Positions 1-5,741 of a stretch of 5,741 bases of DNA are shown in pieces. Both the position numbers and the translations under genes were made by a program. Under the pieces are notes generated by a model. That model did not search any database and was not told where the DNA came from. It was given only the letters and a program-made list of their open reading frames with translations. Origin of the DNA: Clostridiaceae bacterium (lineage in GTDB: Bacteria; Bacillota; Clostridia; Oscillospirales; Acutalibacteraceae); NCBI GenBank assembly GCA_904501685.1, contig CAJGBX010000084.1, positions 1 through 5,741 on the forward strand, read 5' to 3'. How positions within the stretch are numbered: the stretch's first letter is position 1; each line of letters opens with the position of its first letter.

Positions 1-507
1 CAGGTGCCCGGCGGTATGCTTTCCAACCTTTTGTCTCAGTTAAAACAGGCAGGTAAGGAAGATAAGCTTACCGAGGTTTTAGAAGAGGTTCCGAAGGTTA
101 GAGCTGATTGCGGATATCCTCCGCTTGTTACTCCGTCATCACAGATTGTCGGTACGCAGGCTGTTTATAACGTAATTTTAGGTGAGCGCTACAAGATGGT
201 AACTAAGGAATTTAAGGGTGTTGTCAGAGGCGAATATGGTACTACACCGATGCCGATTGACCCTGAGTTTCAGAAGAAAATCATCGGTGACGAGGAGCCG
301 ATTACCTGCCGTCCTGCTGATTTGCTTGAGCCTGAATTGGAAACTCTTAAGAGGGAATGTGCCAAGTGGTCTGAACAGGATGAGGATGTTTTATCTTATG
401 CACAGTTCCCGAAGGTGGCTGTTGATTTCTTTGAAAAGAGAGCCAACAAAAAGTATAAGGTTGATGCTGAAAACGCTGATTCTGTAAATAAAGTTCATCC
501 AATGTAA
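1..507 (+). CDS. Oxaloacetate decarboxylase alpha / pyruvate carboxylase subunit B-type carboxyltransferase (3' part only)
   Basis: The open frame enters from the left edge (codon 1 is CAG, Gln) and ends at TAA 505-507, giving the last 168 residues. They match the C-terminal part of the conserved carboxylase domain (PYC_OADA) shared by OadA, PycB and pyruvate carboxylase: VPGGMLSNL at the start, PPLVTPSSQIVGTQAV near residues 40-55, GERYK near 61, ITCRPADLLEPE near 100, and a closing LSYAQFPKVA...FFEKR. This family moves carboxyl groups between carboxybiotin and pyruvate/oxaloacetate in the cytoplasm, in the membrane Na+-pump decarboxylase or in a two-subunit pyruvate carboxylase. The protein stops about 20 residues after the FFEKR stretch, with no Pro/Ala linker and no AMKM-type biotinyl motif, so biotin must sit on a separate carrier subunit. 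The family is certain; OadA versus PycB cannot be decided without upstream partners. The GTG at 4 is an internal Val codon, not the start. Confidence 0.9.
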   Translation, partial: QVPGGMLSNLLSQLKQAGKEDKLTEVLEEVPKVRADCGYPPLVTPSSQIVGTQAVYNVILGERYKMVTKEFKGVVRGEYGTTPMPIDPEFQKKIIGDEEPITCRPADLLEPELETLKRECAKWSEQDEDVLSYAQFPKVAVDFFEKRANKKYKVDAENADSVNKVHPM

Positions 508-515
508 AATAATAC

Positions 516-544
516 TTGCATTTTTCGCGAAGTTGTGATACAAT
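516..544 (+). promoter_or_regulatory. Predicted vegetative (SigA-type) promoter of secG, extended -10
   Basis: A -35-like TTGCAT at 516-521 is separated by 17 bases from a -10 TACAAT at 539-544. The -10 is preceded by TG one base upstream (536-537), the extended -10 form that offsets a weak -35. The site begins eight bases after the upstream stop codon. Predicted transcription begins near 551, giving a leader of about 50 bases. The spacer holds an 8-base palindrome, TTCGCGAA (524-531). The assignment rests on consensus matching alone. Confidence 0.65.
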
Positions 545-599
545 AACTGAGCTTGAATTATGTATAACCGATTTATTGTCGGAAGAATGGAGTTTAAAA

Positions 600-848
600 A
601 TGGGTATTGGTCAGATTATTGTTGGCATTTTAATGATTATTTCTTCATTAATTATTATAGCAGTTGTTCTTCTTCAGCAGGGTCGTCGTAACGGTATCGG
701 TGCAATTTCCGGTGGTATTGACACCTTCCTTTCAAAGAACAAGGCAAGAGATTGGGATTCCAGACTTGCTCGTATGACAAAATATTTTGCAATTGCCTTT
801 TTTGTACTTGCAGTTGTTGCCAATATCTTCGCGATTGCCGCAAAATAA
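600..848 (+). CDS. secG: Preprotein translocase subunit SecG
   Basis: This 82-residue protein has the SecG architecture: a first membrane segment at about residues 3-25, a Gly-rich cytoplasmic loop, and a second membrane segment at about 61-80. The family signature is clear in LLQQGRRNGIGAISGG (residues 24-39), including the QQG turn after helix 1 and the ISGG motif. SecG sits beside SecYE in the plasma membrane and stimulates SecA-driven export; it is helpful but usually not essential. The ATG at 600 is chosen because GGAG lies at 589-592, seven bases upstream, and because the protein then starts directly at the usual SecG N-terminus. The frame is open back to 516, but a start there would fall inside the predicted promoter. 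In many Firmicutes secG precedes rnr and smpB; here a terminator follows immediately, so it appears to be transcribed alone. Confidence 0.95.
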   Translation: MGIGQIIVGILMIISSLIIIAVVLLQQGRRNGIGAISGGIDTFLSKNKARDWDSRLARMTKYFAIAFFVLAVVANIFAIAAK

Positions 849-864
849 TATTTACTAAGTATTT

Positions 865-896
865 AAAGCAGACCTTATGGTCTGCTTTATTTTTTT
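865..896 (+). terminator. Intrinsic terminator after secG
   Basis: A perfect 10-bp stem (AAAGCAGACC at 865-874 pairing with GGTCTGCTTT at 879-888) closes a 4-base TTAT loop and is followed by ATTTTTTT (889-896). It lies 16 bases after the secG stop codon and should end the secG transcript. The left-arm AAA also pairs with the T-run, so the hairpin may act weakly in the opposite direction, but no gene on the - strand would need it. Confidence 0.93.
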
Positions 897-920
897 GCAT
901 AATATTCTTTTTAATATAAT
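892..920 (+). promoter_or_regulatory. Possible promoter for the bofA-like/addBA unit (weak)
   Basis: A perfect -10 hexamer TATAAT occurs at 915-920. The best-spaced -35 (17 bases upstream) is TTTTTG at 892-897, a poor match overlapping the T-run of the secG terminator; a better-looking TTGCAT at 895-900 is only 14 bases away. The region is so AT-rich that TATAAT-like words arise by chance, and others (TATAAA at 932, TATTAT at 943) are present. Some promoter is expected here because a strong terminator lies just upstream and a gene with a good ribosome binding site just downstream. Confidence 0.3.
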
Positions 921-959
921 AAGTATTACAGTATAAATATTATATTATTTATCACCATA

Positions 960-975
960 GTACCATATTTGGTAC
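960..975 (+). repeat. Inverted repeat upstream of the bofA-like gene (possible operator)
   Basis: GTACCA (960-965) and TGGTAC (970-975) form a perfect 6-base inverted repeat around a 4-base TATT spacer, 34 bases before the TTG start. Its geometry fits either a binding site for a dimeric repressor or a short leader hairpin. The arms stand out because the surrounding 100 bases are almost entirely A and T. I do not recognise it as the site of a known regulator. Confidence 0.4.
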
Positions 976-1009
976 AAAGATTATTGTAATATAGAAAGAG
1001 GAATATAAC

Positions 1010-1270
1010 TTGCAAATACTAAAGATATGTTTTATAATTATTTTGGTAGTTTATGTACTATTGTTATTATACTTTTCATATAAAAACGGTAAAATCATTA
1101 GAACTGTTTTATTATCGGCTCTTATCGGTATTATTACGTTCACCGTAGTTAATTTATTATCCGGCTTCAGTGGTGTCGGAATACCGGTTAATGCATGGAC
1201 ATTAGGCTCGTCAGCAACCTTTGGGATACCTGGTGTATTAGGTTTACTTTTAATGAGAATGATAATATAG
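1010..1270 (+). CDS. BofA-family membrane protein (pro-sigma-K processing inhibitor family)
   Basis: This 86-residue, very hydrophobic protein has two predicted membrane segments (about 5-22 and 33-50) and a conserved C-terminal part with GVGIPVNAWT (residues 55-64) and FGIPGVLGLLLM (71-82). These match the BofA family signature of a Pro-Val/Ile-Asn-x-x-Thr block followed by a GIPG block and a hydrophobic tail. In Bacillus subtilis, BofA holds the intramembrane protease SpoIVFB inactive in the outer forespore membrane until sigma-K should be released. Residues N48, N61 and T64, which I recall as functionally important in B. subtilis BofA, occur here at the same numbers. Family members are also found in clostridia where this exact role is unproven, so I give no symbol. 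The TTG start is supported by AAAGAGG at 995-1001, eight bases upstream, and by the absence of a nearby in-frame ATG. It is probably the first gene of the addBA transcript. Confidence 0.82.
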   Translation: MQILKICFIIILVVYVLLLLYFSYKNGKIIRTVLLSALIGIITFTVVNLLSGFSGVGIPVNAWTLGSSATFGIPGVLGLLLMRMII

Positions 1271-1278
1271 TTTAATTT

Positions 1279-1284
1279 AAGGAG
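1279..1284 (+). promoter_or_regulatory. Ribosome binding site of addB
   Basis: AAGGAG, seven bases before the ATG at 1292, is a near-ideal Shine-Dalgarno sequence. It lies in the 21-base gap after the bofA-like stop codon (1268-1270). That gap has no room for a full promoter or terminator, which supports co-transcription of the two genes. Confidence 0.85.
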
Positions 1285-1291
1285 TTTAGGA

Positions 1292-4200
1292 ATGTTAAAG
1301 CTTATTTTAGGACGTAAAAAAAGCGGAAAAACTGAATATTGTCTTAATTTGATAAAAAGCTTAGTTAACGATGACAAAAATGCAGTTGTGCTTGTTCCTG
1401 AGCAATTTAATTTTGAATGTCAGCGGCTTTTACTGAATGAATTAGGTCCAAAGCATTCGAATAAGGTCGAAATATTGAGCTTTACAGGACTTTGTGATGC
1501 CATTCAGTCAGAAATTGGCGGTTTTGCAGGTGTAAATGTTGATGACGGTACACGCTTTATTCTTTTAGGACAAGCAATAGCCTCGGTAAAGGACAACCTT
1601 AAATTATATGCAAAATATTATAATTCTTCGGCATTTATTAAAAAGATGATGTCTGCAATTACTGAATTTAAGCAGGCAAATATAACCTCAGACGACCTGA
1701 ATCGGATAGCGTTAATAACCGAAAATGAAAACTCAAAATTTAAATTGCAGGATTTAAGTATAATTTTATCGGCATATAACGCTTTGTTAAAAGAGCGTTT
1801 TATTGACCCTCTTGATTTAATTGAACGTACCCTTACTGGAATGAAAGATAATTCGTATTTTAGCGGCAAAACCTTTATTATAGACGAATTTAAAGGTTTT
1901 ACGGCAATTCAGTTTAAATTACTCGAGCGTGTTATAGCAGGTAGTGAGAATACTTATGTAACACTTTGCTGCGATAGCTTAATACCTGAAAATGAAACTG
2001 ATATTTTCAAAAATATTAAAAATACTGCCAACCGTCTTAAAAGCTTAGCACTTTCACATTCGGTTGAAGTTGATGAGCCGGTTTATTTAAATAATTTAAA
2101 TTCATTATCCTCTGATTTACAAGAGCTTGAGTTGTTTTTATCGGACAAGTCTGTTGAAGTTTTTGATACAAATTGTCAAAATATTCAGGTGACTAAAGCT
2201 GACAGTGTTTTCAGCGAAATTGATTTCTGTATGAATACAATCCACCGACTTGTAAGAACGGAAAATTACCGTTACCGTGATTTTGTAATTATATCAAGAA
2301 ATGACACTTATAAGGATATAATTGACGAATACGCCAACTACTACGAGCTTCCTTGCTTCTGTGACAGGCGTATTTCGGCGTTAGATTTACCTATATCTAC
2401 ATTCATTATTTCTGCAATTAAAGCAGCTATCAGCTTCAATACTGAGGATATTTTAAAATTACTTAAAACGGGACTTACATTTGTATCTAAGCAGGATACG
2501 GTCAAGCTTGAAAACTATGCTTATATTTGGAGTATTGACGGCAAAAAATGGCTTGATAATTGGACAATGAATCAAAACGGTCTGACCTCGGTTGATATTT
2601 CTGAGGAAAAGCTTCATAAAATAAATGAGGATACCGAAAAGCTTGATAATTTAAGAAAACAAGTAATTTCTCCGCTTAAGAATTTTAAAAATAATCTTAA
2701 CGGTACTGCCGAGGAAATTTGCAGAGCAATTTTCAAGCTGTTTGACGATTATAATACCGTTGAATGTCTTAAAAAACTTACTGATGAGCTACAAAACAGC
2801 GGTAATTTTTCAGATGCCGAATATCAAATTAACGGATATGATATAGTTATTAAGGCATTTGATAAAATTGTTATGTCTTTGAGCGATAGAAAAATCAACG
2901 GAAATGAATTTATTGAGATTTTATCAGCAGTTTTAGGTTATGAAACAGTAGGTGAAATTCCTCAAACAAAGGATCAAATTGTATACGGAACTGCCGACAG
3001 AATCCGGGCCTTCAGACCAAAGTGTGTATTTGTTATCGGCGTTAATCAGGATTTATTTCCGGCTGCATTAAACGATGACGGACTGCTAACTTTGTCAGAG
3101 CGACAGAGTATGATATTAAATGATTTGGAAATATCTGATTTTGGTATAGCTGACTGTCTTGATGAGAAATTTTTATTTTATTCTGCTGCTGCTTCGGCAA
3201 CTGAAAGACTGTTTTTAACATATGCAAAGGTTGCTAAAAACGGCAGCGATCTCGAGCCTTCCATCGAGCTTACTGCAATATTAAAGCATTTTACTGAACT
3301 TAGGCAATTAAGCTATACAGGACAGCTCACAAAGGAGCTTGTAGAAACCAAGGAGTCGGCATTCAAAAAGCTTACCGAAAGCTATTCGTTCGATAATGAA
3401 GATGTAAATTCCTTAAAAGAATATTTTTCTAAGGATGATGCTTATTCATATAGAATAGCAGGTATAGAGCGCTATATCAATAGCTCAGAGCCCAGGATTT
3501 CAAGAGAATCAGCTTCAGGCTTATACGGTGAGGAATTGAGATTATCAGCCTCAAAGGTTGATGTATTTTCCGGCTGTAAATTTAAGTTTTTTGCAAAATA
3601 CGGCTTAAATGCCGAGACGCGTGAAAGAGTAGATTTTGACCCACTGACTCGAGGAAATATTGTCCATTATTGCTTAGAAAAATTTGTTAAAAATCACCTT
3701 AACGATATCGGTAGATTGGATGAAGACGATATTTCTAACGAAATATGCACCCTTTGTGATGAGTATATATCTGCTGTTGTGAGCGAAAGGGAAGCCTTGG
3801 GTGAAAAATTCAACTTTATGCTTGAGGTGATTAAGGATACTGTAACCGGCTTGGCAATCGCCTTAAATAATGAGTTTGCTCAAAGTGATTTTAAGCCAAG
3901 ATTTTGTGAGCTTAATGTAGGTGACAATACAGGTGTTACAAGTATAGAGGTTAAAACCGATAGAGGTATCACTGTAGCTTTAAAGGGTAAAATTGACCGT
4001 GTTGATTCAACTGATGACGGAAAGCTAAGGGTTGTTGATTATAAGACCGGCTCAAAGGCTAATAGCTTTAAATTATCTGAGGTTTTAAACGGAAGGGATT
4101 TGCAAATGCTTTTGTATTTGTACTCGGTTATCAAAAACGGTAATGAGCTAATTAAAGCTAATATTCCCGCCGGTGTACTTTATTTTCCGGCACACCGTCA

Positions 4201-4609
4201 GGCCGACACTGATGATTCAACTTTTGTCAAAATGACCGGTCTTTTGAACGATGATGAAAGTATTTTAAGGCAGATGGAATTATCACTTGAGGGTAAAATC
4301 ATACCGGCACATATAAGGCCTAACGGCAATTCGTTCTATAGCTCAGAGGCACTTGTTTCAGAGGAATCCTTTAGAATTATATTTAATTATCTTGAGTTAA
4401 TTCTGCAAAGAATCGGCAGTGCCATAATGGACGGAAATATTGAGCCGATACCGTTAAAGGTGGGTAATAACAGTGAGTGCAAATATTGTGATTACCGTTC
4501 TGTTTGTCGCATTTCTTCACAATTAAAGCCTAATGAAGGCGTTGAATGTAAGAATAATGAGGCACTTAAGCTTATAATAAAAGAGCTGGAGGATAAAAAT
4601 GGCAATTGA
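1292..4609 (+). CDS. addB: ATP-dependent helicase/nuclease subunit AddB
   Basis: This 1105-residue protein is close to the usual AddB length (about 1150). The N-terminus has a Walker A motif, GRKKSGKT (residues 7-14), and a motif II-like IIDEFKGF around D198-E199. A degenerate helicase region follows, with DRIR (569-572) before a VFVIG strand and NQDLFPA. The C-terminal RecB-type nuclease domain is intact: VHYCLE with H792, GKIDRVD with D902, VDYKTG with D916 and K918, and Q938 followed by YLY. Four cysteines, C762, C1063, C1066 and C1072, have the split C...C-x2-C-x5-C arrangement that binds the AddB iron-sulphur cluster. AddB pairs with AddA in the cytoplasm; the complex unwinds and trims broken DNA ends, and AddB cuts one strand and recognises Chi. 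All nuclease and cluster residues I can identify are present, so it should be active. The last 11 bases overlap addA. Confidence 0.96.
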   Translation: MLKLILGRKKSGKTEYCLNLIKSLVNDDKNAVVLVPEQFNFECQRLLLNELGPKHSNKVEILSFTGLCDAIQSEIGGFAGVNVDDGTRFILLGQAIASVKDNLKLYAKYYNSSAFIKKMMSAITEFKQANITSDDLNRIALITENENSKFKLQDLSIILSAYNALLKERFIDPLDLIERTLTGMKDNSYFSGKTFIIDEFKGFTAIQFKLLERVIAGSENTYVTLCCDSLIPENETDIFKNIKNTANRLKSLALSHSVEVDEPVYLNNLNSLSSDLQELELFLSDKSVEVFDTNCQNIQVTKADSVFSEIDFCMNTIHRLVRTENYRYRDFVIISRNDTYKDIIDEYANYYELPCFCDRRISALDLPISTFIISAIKAAISFNTEDILKLLKTGLTFVSKQDTVKLENYAYIWSIDGKKWLDNWTMNQNGLTSVDISEEKLHKINEDTEKLDNLRKQVISPLKNFKNNLNGTAEEICRAIFKLFDDYNTVECLKKLTDELQNSGNFSDAEYQINGYDIVIKAFDKIVMSLSDRKINGNEFIEILSAVLGYETVGEIPQTKDQIVYGTADRIRAFRPKCVFVIGVNQDLFPAALNDDGLLTLSERQSMILNDLEISDFGIADCLDEKFLFYSAAASATERLFLTYAKVAKNGSDLEPSIELTAILKHFTELRQLSYTGQLTKELVETKESAFKKLTESYSFDNEDVNSLKEYFSKDDAYSYRIAGIERYINSSEPRISRESASGLYGEELRLSASKVDVFSGCKFKFFAKYGLNAETRERVDFDPLTRGNIVHYCLEKFVKNHLNDIGRLDEDDISNEICTLCDEYISAVVSEREALGEKFNFMLEVIKDTVTGLAIALNNEFAQSDFKPRFCELNVGDNTGVTSIEVKTDRGITVALKGKIDRVDSTDDGKLRVVDYKTGSKANSFKLSEVLNGRDLQMLLYLYSVIKNGNELIKANIPAGVLYFPAHRQADTDDSTFVKMTGLLNDDESILRQMELSLEGKIIPAHIRPNGNSFYSSEALVSEESFRIIFNYLELILQRIGSAIMDGNIEPIPLKVGNNSECKYCDYRSVCRISSQLKPNEGVECKNNEALKLIIKELEDKNGN
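4588..4592 (+). promoter_or_regulatory. Ribosome binding site of addA inside the addB coding region
   Basis: GGAGG lies six bases before the ATG at 4599 and within the final codons of addB. Together with the 11-base overlap of the two frames (4599-4609), it indicates translational coupling, which would help keep the two subunits of the complex at matched levels. Confidence 0.85.
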
Positions 4610-5741
4610 ATTAACCAATGAACAAAAAAATGCTGTTTACGGCAAGGGTACAATTTTGGTTTATGCCGCGGCCGGTTCAGGTAAAACTGCTGTTTTATCA
4701 AAGCGTGTTATTGAGCGTGTTTGTGATGCAAACGATAAGGCTACTATTGATCGCTTGCTTATTGTCACATTTACTAATGCTTCTGCTCTTGAAATGAGGA
4801 CAAGAATTGCTAAGGAGTTAGACATTAAAGCAGCCGAGAATCCCGGAAATACATATATTTTAAAGCAAAAGCTACTGCTTAAAAATGCAAAAATTTGTAC
4901 AATTGATTCTTTTTGCATTGATTTGGTGCGAAAAAATTTCGGCGTGCTTGGCATTTCTCCCGATTTTGCTGTTGCAACAAAAGCTGATACTGCATATTTA
5001 AGCGAGAGGGCAATTAAATCCGTTTTGTCACGACATTTTAAAAATCCTGATGATGATTTTATAAATTTATGTGATAGCTTTAATATTTACACAAACGATT
5101 TAGGTTTGTCGGAGGCAATAACTGATATTTATGATGCCGGTCTTTGTATGTCCAAGCCGCATAAATGGTTTAGCGATATTTTGGATAGCTACAGTAATTA
5201 TAATATCAAAGAAAACTTGTTTGCTGATATCATTTTTAACGATGCTTTAAGCAAGATCGAGCTCATTAAGGAGCAGTTTAATCTTATTATTCGAGAAGCG
5301 GTCAATGTTGAACATTCTGAAAAAATCATAGCATCTTTTTCTGAGGCTATTGAATATGTTCAAATGATGATTGATGCTGCTTCTTTCAAGGAATGGGATA
5401 GACTTTACGAATTATCCTGCAACTATAAAACGCCATATACACCTCAGCAAAAACAATGGTCAAATCAAGAATTGTACTTAAAGGTTAAGGCTATTAAGGA
5501 AAAATGTAAGAAATCTGTAGATTCAATAAAGTCTAATTTACAAGGAACCGAAGTACAGTTTATTGAACAGCTTAAGCTTGCAGAAAAGCAAATCAAGATT
5601 CTTATAGGTCTTGTTCGTGAATATTCGGAAGAATATTATAATTTACTGATTCAAAATAACATTTTATCCTTTGGTCATGTTGAGCAGCTCGCATTAAAAC
5701 TCTTATGTACCGAAAAAGACGGTGAGCTTCTGCCGTCAGAA
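4599..5741 (+). CDS. addA: ATP-dependent helicase/nuclease subunit AddA (5' part only)
   Basis: The frame opens at ATG 4599 and is uninterrupted to the right edge: 381 codons of an expected 1200 or so. The N-terminus is a typical UvrD/RecB-like superfamily 1A helicase: a Q-motif region LTNEQKNAV (residues 5-13), Walker A AAAGSGKT (23-30), motif Ia LLIVTFTNASALEMRTRI (53-70), and the motif Ic-like ICTIDSFC near residue 100. An insertion domain rich in Glu and Lys follows. At the end, ILSFGHVEQLALKLL occupies the place of the family's DF-x-DLE helix that precedes motif II (the Walker B DE), which lies beyond the window. AddA is the 3'-5' translocating motor of AddAB and carries a second nuclease domain at its C-terminus, not visible here. 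The start is fixed by GGAGG six bases upstream and by the immediate Q motif. Confidence 0.96.
   Translation, partial: MAIELTNEQKNAVYGKGTILVYAAAGSGKTAVLSKRVIERVCDANDKATIDRLLIVTFTNASALEMRTRIAKELDIKAAENPGNTYILKQKLLLKNAKICTIDSFCIDLVRKNFGVLGISPDFAVATKADTAYLSERAIKSVLSRHFKNPDDDFINLCDSFNIYTNDLGLSEAITDIYDAGLCMSKPHKWFSDILDSYSNYNIKENLFADIIFNDALSKIELIKEQFNLIIREAVNVEHSEKIIASFSEAIEYVQMMIDAASFKEWDRLYELSCNYKTPYTPQQKQWSNQELYLKVKAIKEKCKKSVDSIKSNLQGTEVQFIEQLKLAEKQIKILIGLVREYSEEYYNLLIQNNILSFGHVEQLALKLLCTEKDGELLPSE

Noticed and set aside
568..582. A small hairpin (CCGA...TCGG) in the secG leader, considered as a riboswitch or attenuator.
   Set aside because: Four base pairs around a 7-base loop is too weak, there is no second competing structure and no T-run, and the leader is only about 50 bases long.
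516..599. An in-frame 28-codon N-terminal extension of SecG from a TTG at 516.
   Set aside because: It would overlap the predicted promoter, lacks a convincing ribosome binding site, and the extra residues do not resemble the SecG N-terminus, whereas the ATG at 600 has a well-spaced GGAG.
964..992. A sporulation sigma-E-like promoter (CATATT at 964-969, about 15 bases, then TGTAATAT at 985-992) before the bofA-like gene.
   Set aside because: The -10 half matches the consensus poorly, and transcription would begin near 999, inside the ribosome binding site, leaving no usable leader.
849..1009. The AT-rich gap after secG, considered as a home for a small RNA, tRNA or mobile-element remnant.
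   Set aside because: Apart from the terminator, a weak promoter candidate and the short inverted repeat, I see no tRNA-like fold, terminal repeats or target duplication.
1051..1377. A 108-codon open frame on the - strand across the bofA-like gene and the start of addB.
   Set aside because: It is antisense to a gene with a recognised family signature and to the conserved AddB N-terminus, has no supporting ribosome binding site that I could see, and its composition reflects the AT-rich opposite strand.
4492..4954. Two overlapping - strand open frames opposite the addB end and addA start.
   Set aside because: They lie opposite the AddB cysteine cluster and the AddA Walker A region, which are clearly coding on the + strand; their translations show no recognisable domain.
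1..5741. A novel defence, secretion or metabolic system in the window.
   Set aside because: All five genes belong to known housekeeping or sporulation-related families, there are no unexplained long open frames, and no repeats, arrays or unusual gene fusions were found.

Overview
This window looks like an ordinary chromosomal stretch from a low-GC, Gram-positive anaerobe, most likely a member of the Clostridia (Bacillota). The evidence is an AT-rich composition, strong AGGAG-type ribosome binding sites, AddAB rather than RecBCD as the recombination nuclease, a BofA-family protein typical of spore-forming lineages, and a decarboxylase/carboxyltransferase subunit without a fused biotin domain, common in anaerobes. 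An Oscillospiraceae/Ruminococcaceae-like source is my guess and cannot be settled from this sequence. All five genes lie on the + strand.

Layout. Bases 1-507 are the 3' end of an oxaloacetate decarboxylase alpha / pyruvate carboxylase B-type carboxyltransferase gene. A promoter with an extended -10 (516-544) then drives secG (600-848), which ends in a strong intrinsic terminator (865-896). An AT-rich gap of 161 bases (849-1009) separates this unit from the next and carries an inverted repeat (960-975) just upstream of a TTG-started BofA-family gene (1010-1270). Only 21 bases later comes addB (1292-4609, complete, 1105 residues). Its last 11 bases overlap the start of addA (4599 onward), which runs off the right edge after 381 codons.

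How the genes work together. addB and addA encode the two subunits of the AddAB helicase-nuclease, which resects double-strand breaks for RecA loading; they are almost certainly translationally coupled. The bofA-like gene has no terminator after it and a very short gap to addB, so it probably shares their transcript. secG (Sec translocon accessory subunit) appears to form its own unit. The carboxyltransferase belongs to an upstream central-metabolism operon outside the window.

I found no mobile element, CRISPR array, RNA gene, defence system or clearly novel system. The observations most worth a second look are the BofA-family gene leading an addBA operon, the inverted repeat in its leader, and a motif II-like DEF sequence retained in AddB.
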